Assembly: GCA_003562555.1 (NCBI GenBank) | Contig: PWUO01000269.1 | Location: forward strand, 1-9,117 | Length of the DNA stretch: 9,117 bases | Reading direction: 5' to 3' | Origin: Dehalococcoidia bacterium | GTDB lineage: Bacteria > Chloroflexota > Dehalococcoidia > GIF9 > AB-539-J10 | Shown here: positions 1-5,605 of the stretch, one piece after another | Layout: every line of letters starts with the position of its first letter | Numbering within the stretch: position 1 is the stretch's first letter | Notes under the pieces: model-generated | Told to the model about the DNA's origin: nothing | Databases searched by the model: none | The model's input: the letters and a program-made list of their open reading frames with translations, nothing else | Program-made: the position numbers and the translations under genes

Positions 1-732
1 AACATCGCGCACCTCATCAACGAGGTGAAACCCGAGACCGTGCTCATAGGTGCAACGCACCTGGGTCGCTCGCTGGCACCGAGAGTAGCCGCAGCGGTCA
101 ACACAGGTCTGACCGCAGACTGCACTTCTTTGGAGGTTGGTGACGAGGGCAATCTGGTCCAGATCCGGCCCGCCTTCAGCGGCAACATCTTCGCGCACAT
201 CCGCACGACGACGCGGCCGCAGATGGCCACCGTCCGGTATAAGGTCATGCAGAAACTGCCCCGTGACGCCTCCAAGACGGGCGAGATCATCAAGAAAGAG
301 CCTGAGATCATTGAATCCGTGCTCAAGATAGTCAGCAAGGAGACAACGGGCGGCGTCAATATCGCTGAGGCCGATGTTATCGTCTGTGGTGGGCGTGGCG
401 TCAAGGGCAGCAACGATTTCGCGATGCTCAAGGATCTCGCTGACGCCCTTGGCGGTATCGTTGGGTGCACGCGCCCGATTGTCGACGATGGCTGGATGGG
501 CAAGGAACACCAGGTCGGTTTCTCGGGCAACACGGTCAAGCCCAGGCTCTACATCGCCGTCGGCCTCTCGGGCAGCCCGCAGCACCTTGCGGGAATGCGT
601 GACTCAGACGTCATCGTCGCGATCAATGCCGACCCGTCCGCACCCATCTTCAAACTGGCCGATTACGGGATAGTCGGCGATCTCTACGAAGTCGTCCCGA
701 AGCTTGCCGCTGAGGCGCGGCAAAGGAGCTAG
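1..732 (+). CDS. etfA: Electron transfer flavoprotein alpha subunit, 5'-truncated by window edge
   Basis: EtfA binds FAD and, with EtfB, carries electrons between flavin dehydrogenases and the quinone/ferredoxin/NAD pool in the cytoplasm. The reading frame is open from base 1, so 243 C-terminal residues are seen and the true start lies to the left; the GTG at 25 is internal. The FAD domain is clear: G-G-R-G-V-K-G (about residues 130-136), H-Q-V-G-F-S-G-N-T (170-178), S-G-S-P-Q-H-L-A-G-M (190-199), then A-I-N-A-D-P-S-A-P-I-F and A-D-Y-G-I-V-G-D near the end. The upstream block around T-R-P-Q-M-A-T-V-R (71-79) is, as I recall, typical of EtfA from anaerobes, including bifurcating types, rather than mitochondrial-type ETF. 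The usual S-G-A-I-Q-H is S-G-S-P-Q-H here. The stop is 4 nt before the next ATG, pointing to one transcript with the dehydrogenase. etfB would be expected upstream, outside the window. Confidence 0.95.
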   Translation, partial: NIAHLINEVKPETVLIGATHLGRSLAPRVAAAVNTGLTADCTSLEVGDEGNLVQIRPAFSGNIFAHIRTTTRPQMATVRYKVMQKLPRDASKTGEIIKKEPEIIESVLKIVSKETTGGVNIAEADVIVCGGRGVKGSNDFAMLKDLADALGGIVGCTRPIVDDGWMGKEHQVGFSGNTVKPRLYIAVGLSGSPQHLAGMRDSDVIVAINADPSAPIFKLADYGIVGDLYEVVPKLAAEARQRS

Positions 733-736
733 TACC

Positions 737-2107
737 ATGGTTACAGCAGACGCACTGAAGCAGATAGTAGGTGACGACTGGGTCGTCACCGCCGATGACC
801 AGACTGCACCCTACAAGATAGACTCCACGCCACCGTCGATGATGCCAAAGGCAGCCGAGCACATCATCGTCGTGAAGCCTGCCACATCTGAAGAGATCTC
901 TCAGATTCTGAAGCTCGCGAACGAGGAATTGACGCCTGTGTACGTTCGTGGCGGTGGCACTGGAATGGCCGGAGCCGCCATCCCCACCAGAGATGGCATT
1001 GTTCTCTCCATGGAGAGGTTCGACAAGATCGAGGAAATCGACACCCGAAGCCTGATGGCCGTTGCACAGGCAGGAGTTACCCTGGGAGACCTCCTCGAGG
1101 CCGCTGATGAGCACAACATGTCGTTTCCCCCACACCCTGGAGACGAGGGCGCTCAGTTGGGTGGCCTCGTGGTATGCAACGCCGGCGGCGCACGTGCGGT
1201 GAAGTTCGGCGTCATGCGAAACTACGTAAAGGGTATGGAGGTCGTTCTCCCCACCGGCGAGATCGTCACGATGGGCGGGAAGCTGCTGAAGTGCAACACA
1301 GGCCTGCCCCTGATGCATCTCATCGTGGACAGTGAGGGCATCCTTGGTGTCGTTACGAAGGTGACGCTTCGGTTGTATCCGCGGTTTCCCGGTACCGCCA
1401 CCATGGTCATCTCGTACGATGACAGGAACGATGCGATCAACACGGTGCCGGCAATTCTTCAGGCCGGCGTCATTCCCCTGGCCATTGAGTACATGGACAG
1501 GGAGATAGCCGAGCTCACGGCAAACTACCTGGGCATGACCTGGCCCGCACAGCAGGGCAAGGCGTACCTGATCGTCATTCTCTCAGGTTCGAACGAAGAC
1601 GAGGTGTACTCTCAGGCGGAGCTGGTTGCAGACGTGTGCCAGAAGTACAACGCGATCGATACGCTGATGGCTGAACGTCGCGAGGAGCAGTCCGACATCC
1701 TCAAGATCCGCAGTGAGGTCCAGTCTGCGGTCTCACCCAATGCGGACTCACTCGACACCGCGGTCCCGCCGGGTGACATCGGCATATTCATGGCCGAGGT
1801 CGACAAGATAGCGGAGAAGTACAACACCAAGATACCGGTGGTGGGCCACGCCGGAGACGGCAATCTGCACCACATCCTCATGAAGGATATCGCCGACCGT
1901 GGTATCCTGGACGAGATCAAGCTCGAGATCTACGATGTTGTCATGAAGCTGGGAGGAACCCTCACCGCAGAGCACGGCATCGGCAAGAAGAGCATCAAGC
2001 TGCTGGACAGGTATACCGACGAACGGCAGAAGCAGATCATGCGAGACGTCAAGAAGGCGTTCGATCCCAACAACATCCTGAATCCTGATACTGCCATCGT
2101 GCCCTGA
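737..2107 (+). CDS. glcD: FAD-linked 2-hydroxyacid dehydrogenase, GlcD/LctD family
   Basis: A 456-residue FAD enzyme of the glycolate oxidase subunit D / D-lactate dehydrogenase family, oxidising a 2-hydroxyacid to a 2-oxoacid. The PCMH-type FAD domain occupies about residues 38-215, with the pyrophosphate loop R-G-G-G-T-G-M-A-G (71-79) and the G-G-L-V-V-C-N-A-G-G stretch (142-151). The C-terminal substrate/cap domain carries the family motifs G-H-A-G-D-G-N-L-H (370-378) and L-T-A-E-H-G-I-G-K (409-417), and ends in the usual F-D-P-N-N-I-L-N-P. The ATG at 737 is chosen because AAAGGAG (722-728) lies 8 nt upstream; an in-frame ATG at 704 lies inside etfA and has no such site. No signal peptide or cysteine-rich Fe-S domain is seen, so the enzyme is probably cytoplasmic. 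The position after etfA resembles the lctBCD order of ETF-dependent lactate dehydrogenases, so ETF is the likely acceptor. The substrate cannot be read from sequence. Confidence 0.93.
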   Translation: MVTADALKQIVGDDWVVTADDQTAPYKIDSTPPSMMPKAAEHIIVVKPATSEEISQILKLANEELTPVYVRGGGTGMAGAAIPTRDGIVLSMERFDKIEEIDTRSLMAVAQAGVTLGDLLEAADEHNMSFPPHPGDEGAQLGGLVVCNAGGARAVKFGVMRNYVKGMEVVLPTGEIVTMGGKLLKCNTGLPLMHLIVDSEGILGVVTKVTLRLYPRFPGTATMVISYDDRNDAINTVPAILQAGVIPLAIEYMDREIAELTANYLGMTWPAQQGKAYLIVILSGSNEDEVYSQAELVADVCQKYNAIDTLMAERREEQSDILKIRSEVQSAVSPNADSLDTAVPPGDIGIFMAEVDKIAEKYNTKIPVVGHAGDGNLHHILMKDIADRGILDEIKLEIYDVVMKLGGTLTAEHGIGKKSIKLLDRYTDERQKQIMRDVKKAFDPNNILNPDTAIVP

Positions 2108-2127
2108 AGCAACAAATCACATTCGCG

Positions 2128-2166
2128 CGAGGGCCCCATCAGCTTGAGATGGGGCCCTCGTATTCT
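2128..2166 (+). terminator. Rho-independent terminator after the dehydrogenase gene
   Basis: A perfect 13-bp stem pairs CGAGGGCCCCATC (2128-2140) with GATGGGGCCCTCG (2148-2160) around a 7-nt loop, starting 20 nt after the stop codon. It is followed by TATTCT, a short and imperfect U-tract. The stem is symmetrical, so the hairpin could also stop leftward transcripts, which reach it about 190 nt past the formyltransferase stop. No T-run follows it on the minus strand, so that role is weaker. Confidence 0.85.
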
Positions 2167-2353
2167 CCGAGCATTGGTCCCATCCCTACTCGGGCTCTTG
2201 GTAGACAGGCGACATCATGACGCCGGATGCAAGGTGACGCAGTGTGCCACAGGCACGGGGCGAGTCCCCATCATGCCCTTCGAGAGAACCATCAACGAGT
2301 GGGACGGTACCTGAATCGGAAGCCCGGTGTCACCGGCCGAGGAGTGCGCACCG
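2167..2353. other. Convergent intergenic spacer, no recognisable content
   Basis: This spacer lies between the plus-strand terminator and the end of the leftward operon. It holds small inverted repeats only: GTGCC/GGCAC around 2244-2256, GGGG/CCCC around 2257-2269 and the short palindrome CCGGTGTCACCGG at 2324-2336. None is followed by a T-run, and no tRNA, known riboswitch core or supported ORF was seen. Confidence 0.6.
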
Positions 2354-3133
2354 CTATCTCCGCGTCTTATCTTGAGGAGCAGAACCCGACGCCATACGTT
2401 CTACTTCCACCGATAGGTCCAGCCCCCCGATCAGCGGGGTGCCGGATGCGTCATACGGACGCCCCTCGGTCAAGACGATGTGCCCTGCAGAGAGCGCGTG
2501 CAGCGTCGTGAGAATGAGTGGATACTCCCTTTCCAGTTCGTGAGCCCGGATCGCATCAGCCAGTGCGTCGATATCACCTGCTGACCGAAGCGTCTTGAAG
2601 GGCTCATCATCAAGGGGGAACGAGAAGTAGGAAACCACAGGTCCCCTGTCGAGATCGGGTGTCACGACGTGAATCATGGCTCCAGTCTCCGTGGCATCGG
2701 TTCGTGCCAGTTCTGACATCACCTCGCGCCACGTTCCCTTGGGTCCATTAGGCAGTGCCGGATGGAGGTTAAGTAGGGGATAGCGAGAGCACAGGAACTC
2801 GCTGACGATGAGCATGTAGCCTGCCAGCAGGAACACATCAACCTCGTACTGGCTGATGTGACTCGCAAGCAACCGGTCAAAACTCGTCCGCCAGTCAGCA
2901 CCATCGAACGTCTGTCGGAAACATTGCGAGGATTCGCAGACAAGCGGGAGTCCCTGTTGCCGGCAATACTCGAAGAACCGGTCGGTTTGCTCGGCCTCGC
3001 CCGGAACCCTGTTACTGACGACTACCGGGATGCAGGCATCCAGCGTGCCTTCGTTGATGCTGTCGCACACGACACGTAAGAGGGCGAGAGAGCCCTGACC
3101 GCGCGCAGTGGACATCCACCCCAGTCTCAGCAT
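2354..3133 (-). CDS. Atypical PurN-like formyltransferase, substrate unknown
   Basis: A 259-residue protein with the formyltransferase fold of PurN (10-formyl-THF-dependent GAR transformylase). The catalytic triad is recognisable: N122 and H124 in L-N-L-H-P-A-L-P, and D162 in the T-P-D-L-D-R-G-P loop, which match Asn106, His108 and Asp144 of E. coli PurN. It differs from ordinary PurN. It is about 50 residues longer, mostly at the C-terminus (about 205-259). The phosphate-binding G-N-G-S-N near the N-terminus is replaced by G-Q-G-S-L (12-16). The segment after H-P-A-L-P reads N-G-P-K-G-T-W rather than the usual PurN continuation. It may still be the GAR enzyme of this lineage, or use another amine acceptor. 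GAGGA lies about 5 nt before the ATG. The start overlaps the PHP stop in ATGCTGA (7 nt), so the two are probably translationally coupled. Last gene of the leftward operon. Confidence 0.85.
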   Translation of the reverse strand: MLRLGWMSTARGQGSLALLRVVCDSINEGTLDACIPVVVSNRVPGEAEQTDRFFEYCRQQGLPLVCESSQCFRQTFDGADWRTSFDRLLASHISQYEVDVFLLAGYMLIVSEFLCSRYPLLNLHPALPNGPKGTWREVMSELARTDATETGAMIHVVTPDLDRGPVVSYFSFPLDDEPFKTLRSAGDIDALADAIRAHELEREYPLILTTLHALSAGHIVLTEGRPYDASGTPLIGGLDLSVEVERMASGSAPQDKTRR

Positions 3134-3834
3134 GGCTTCCTCGAGATCCTTGCGTAGATACTGCCGAAGTGGATGAACAGACTGGAGGCAATACCCGACG
3201 GCTGACCCTTGCGCAGCGCCTCCAGGAAGCTCCTCGCATCGGTGAAATCAGGCATGAGCACGCGGGAACGTCCGATCTCGCGAACTGTGTGTGCATCGCT
3301 TCCGGCGCTCACCGGTAGCCCGTACAGGTTTGCGAGTTTGCCGATAGCGGTCCACGTCGACTTGAACACGGTACGTGAATTGATTGCCTCGAGCATGTCA
3401 ACACGTTCGAGCACCTCCTCGGTCAGGAGACGACTGGTTCGGCGCACCGCTTTGGAGAGTCTGATACGCCCGTCTTCATTCGCTCCCAGTTCAGTACTCG
3501 GAGAGAAATATCTGCGGCCGAACGGATGAGGAATGCACACCAACCCACCCTGGTCCTTCACACGATCGATTGTTTCTAGGGCTGAAAGGCCCGGGGGGAC
3601 GAGTTCACTAATGAAGAGTCCTATTATCTCACCGTCGGCCGTTCCGATCTCCTCCCCCACGATGACGCGGAACTCGCCGGCGTCTCGCAGCTTCAACGCC
3701 CCAGCGATAGTGTTGTGGTCAGTCACCGCAAGGCAATCCAGCCCGGCACGCTGTGCGCCTGTCACGACATCGTTAAGTGAAGTTGCACAATCGTACGAGT
3801 GGCAGGTATGCAGGTGCAGATCGACTGCGATCAT
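3127..3834 (-). CDS. PHP-domain metal-dependent phosphoesterase
   Basis: A 235-residue PHP-domain protein of the small stand-alone type; such enzymes hydrolyse phosphomonoesters of nucleotides or sugars with a two- or three-metal site. Metal-binding motifs appear in the family order: D-L-H-L-H-T (5-10), T-D-H-N-T (38-42), G-E-E-I (60-63), P-H-P-F-G (102-106), E-A-I-N-S-R (149-154), and the C-terminal G-S-D-A-H (178-182) of the PHP_C type. No polymerase or histidinol-phosphatase extension is present, so it is neither a DNA polymerase III alpha fragment nor clearly HisK. The closest functional model is the YciV/RnaAM group, acting on 3',5'-bisphosphonucleotides or RNA 5' ends, but the substrate is not determinable here. 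The ATG overlaps the efp stop as ATGA (4 nt), preceded by a weak GAGAAGG. It overlaps the formyltransferase by 7 nt. The C-terminus (about 213-235) is hydrophobic/basic and could be amphipathic. Confidence 0.9.
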   Translation of the reverse strand: MIAVDLHLHTCHSYDCATSLNDVVTGAQRAGLDCLAVTDHNTIAGALKLRDAGEFRVIVGEEIGTADGEIIGLFISELVPPGLSALETIDRVKDQGGLVCIPHPFGRRYFSPSTELGANEDGRIRLSKAVRRTSRLLTEEVLERVDMLEAINSRTVFKSTWTAIGKLANLYGLPVSAGSDAHTVREIGRSRVLMPDFTDARSFLEALRKGQPSGIASSLFIHFGSIYARISRKPC

Positions 3835-4391
3835 GAGGCCTTCTCAATATACGACCCATTCCTGGTATCAATGCGCAGCACATCGCCGACCGAAATGAAC
3901 AGTGGCACCTGCACCGTTGCTCCTGTCTGGAGGGTGGCAGGCTTCGTACCTCCAGTCGCAGTGTTGCCCTTGAACCCGGGCTCGGTCTCCACTACCTCCA
4001 GCTCAACCGAGATTGGAAATTCAACACTCACCACGTTCACACTGTGCATCAGCACCTCGAGATCAAGTCCCTCCTTCAGGTACTTGACACCATCGCCGAT
4101 CTGCTCGGCATTGAGCTCGAACTGTTCGAACGATTCGTTATCCATCATGTGATACGCGTCGCCATCGGCATAGAGGAACTGGACAGGCCGGTGTTCAAGG
4201 AACGCAGGCGTGAACCGCTCAGTTGCCTGAAAGGCTCGTTCGATGACACCACCACCCCGCACGTCCTTCAATCTCAGCTTGACCTGTGCGGACCCACGGC
4301 CCATCTTAATGTGGGAGTACTCAACGACCTGATAGATCTTTCCTTCCAGTTCGATGGCGATTCCCTTTCGCAGTTGACCTGCGTCGATCAT
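3831..4391 (-). CDS. efp: Elongation factor P
   Basis: EF-P binds between the ribosomal P and E sites and restarts ribosomes stalled at consecutive prolines. The protein is full length at 186 residues, with a KOW-like N-terminal domain I (about 1-63) followed by two OB domains. The C-terminal signature is clear: E-T-E-P-G-F-K-G-N-T (135-144), G-T-K-P-A-T-L-Q-T-G-A (148-158), V-P-L-F, and I-D-T-R-N-G-S-Y. The tip loop that reaches the peptidyl-transferase centre reads K29-M-G-R32-G-S, so the residue modified as Lys34 in E. coli is Arg here, and the usual P-G-K-G is M-G-R-G. No epmA/epmB or earP gene is in the window, so the arginine may be unmodified or modified by an unlinked enzyme. AAAGGAG (4398-4404) lies 6 nt before the ATG. 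An 86-bp gap separates it from the peptidase gene; its own promoter is possible. EF-P next to an M24 peptidase is a recurring arrangement (yqhT-efp in Bacillus). Confidence 0.97.
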   Translation of the reverse strand: MIDAGQLRKGIAIELEGKIYQVVEYSHIKMGRGSAQVKLRLKDVRGGGVIERAFQATERFTPAFLEHRPVQFLYADGDAYHMMDNESFEQFELNAEQIGDGVKYLKEGLDLEVLMHSVNVVSVEFPISVELEVVETEPGFKGNTATGGTKPATLQTGATVQVPLFISVGDVLRIDTRNGSYIEKAS

Positions 4392-4433
4392 ACGTAACTC
4401 CTTTCAAGGGGTAGATCCCGAGTCACACTTCGC

Positions 4434-4462
4434 CGGATAAGACCAGAAGCGTGATAGCGCAA
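4434..4462 (-). promoter_or_regulatory. Possible weak promoter ahead of efp
   Basis: In the only real gap of the leftward operon, TTGCGC (4457-4462, read on minus) lies 17 nt from TATCCG (4434-4439). The -35 matches TTGACA at four of six positions; the -10 matches poorly. The spacing is right, but such matches arise by chance. It would allow efp to be made independently of dprA-topA. Confidence 0.25.
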
Positions 4463-4477
4463 CACCTCGGCGCGGAG

Positions 4478-5605
4478 CTACGCCATACCTCTCGAAATAA
4501 CTACCGGATTTCTCTTGTCGAACTGTCCAAGTGCATGCGCCAGACCGTCGCGCAACACCACAGTGTCCTCAATTCTAACACCGCCCAGACCTGGCACGTA
4601 AACGCCGGGTTCGATCGTGAATACCATGTTGTCCACCAGAACGTCTGATGAACGGGCGTTGAGTGTGGGACGTTCGTGGATCTCAAGCCCGACTCCATGA
4701 CCAAGCCCATGGGTGAAGAAACCATCGAATCTCGACTCTCGAATCACACTGCGGGCGAGCTCATCCGCTTCGGCACCGGACATACCGGTACGCACCCCCA
4801 CAACAGCGCTCTCCTGCGCTGATAGAACCGTCGAATACATCTCCTGAAACTGCCCGCCCATATGGCCGAGAAACAACGTCCGCGTAAGGTCGCTGCAGTA
4901 CCCATCCACTCGCGCTCCGAGGTCGATCACCACGGGCTCACCCTCGAGAATTGGTCGCTCAGATGAAAGCGCATGAGGCAGCGAACTGTTGGCCCCGGAG
5001 GCAACGATCACAGGAAATGGGACCGCTTCACTTCCGTGTTCGCGCAGCCACCGCTCAATCAGCCACGCGAGAGTGCGCTCCGCCATCCCGGGGCGGACAA
5101 CCTCAATAGCGTACGACAGCGCGGCATCAGCCAGAGTTGCGGCCGATCGAATGGGAAGGATCTCAGCATCATCTTTAACCATGCGTAATGCTTCGATGAT
5201 TCCCTCGGTCGATTCCACGCTGCAGTTGGCAGCGCGCTCGCAGACGGAGGCTTTGATGCCTTCGACGCGGATGTATGGAATGTGGTCTCCCTCCACTCCA
5301 AGCGACCGGACATCCAGCAGGGTCATGTAAGCCCCAACGAAGTCCACAAAGGTACCGGTCACGAGATCAGTGGTTAGCCATGGCTGCTCAAGATGCACCC
5401 GTTCCAGGTAGCGGGCGTCAGTAGCAAGCACGACATCGTTGATCGTCACCAGAACCCAGCCGGAGGAGCCGGCGAATCCAACCAGATAACGGACATTCTC
5501 AGGACAGGAGACCAGAAGGCAATCGATGTTTCTCGATCTCATCTGCTCCCGGACACTGGAGATACGGTGTCTGTAGACTTCCGGAGCGGCACTAGTCTCC
5601 GTCAC
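4478..5605 (-). CDS. Xaa-Pro peptidase, family M24 (PepP/PepQ-like)
   Basis: A 375-residue dinuclear-metal peptidase that removes the residue before proline from peptides or dipeptides in the cytoplasm. The N-terminal creatinase-like domain covers about 10-140, with N-V-R-Y-L-V-G-F-A-G-S-S-G (37-49); the pita-bread catalytic domain covers about 150-370. All metal ligands are present: D228 (V-I-D-L-G-A), D239 (S-D-L-T-R-T), H303 (G-L-G-H-G-V-G), E332 (T-I-E-P-G-V-Y) and E346 (G-V-R-I-E-D). Likely catalytic histidines are H211 and H310. The length is nearer to short Bacillus YqhT/PapA-type enzymes than to E. coli PepP or PepQ, which are about 440 residues. It starts with GTG at 5605; GGGGGGAG (5614-5621) lies 8 nt upstream, inside topA, and the genes overlap by 14 nt. 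Its place before efp fits a shared theme of proline-rich peptide synthesis and turnover, though that link is inferred. A PepP versus PepQ assignment is not possible by eye. Confidence 0.95.
   Translation of the reverse strand: MTETSAAPEVYRHRISSVREQMRSRNIDCLLVSCPENVRYLVGFAGSSGWVLVTINDVVLATDARYLERVHLEQPWLTTDLVTGTFVDFVGAYMTLLDVRSLGVEGDHIPYIRVEGIKASVCERAANCSVESTEGIIEALRMVKDDAEILPIRSAATLADAALSYAIEVVRPGMAERTLAWLIERWLREHGSEAVPFPVIVASGANSSLPHALSSERPILEGEPVVIDLGARVDGYCSDLTRTLFLGHMGGQFQEMYSTVLSAQESAVVGVRTGMSGAEADELARSVIRESRFDGFFTHGLGHGVGLEIHERPTLNARSSDVLVDNMVFTIEPGVYVPGLGGVRIEDTVVLRDGLAHALGQFDKRNPVVISRGMA

Noticed and set aside
704..736. Earlier in-frame ATG for the dehydrogenase
   Set aside because: It would add 11 basic residues from within etfA and lacks a Shine-Dalgarno, whereas the ATG at 737 has AAAGGAG at 8 nt.
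650..1318. 222-residue minus-strand ORF
   Set aside because: Antisense to the end of etfA and the FAD domain of the dehydrogenase; cysteine/histidine-rich, low-quality shadow translation.
2324..2336. Palindrome CCGGTGTCACCGG just past the formyltransferase stop
   Set aside because: Only about four base pairs can form once a loop is allowed and no T-run follows, so it is not a credible terminator.
2227..2511. 94-residue plus-strand ORF from the spacer into the formyltransferase gene
   Set aside because: Over half is antisense to the formyltransferase; no ribosome site, no recognisable domain, and it starts just after a terminator.
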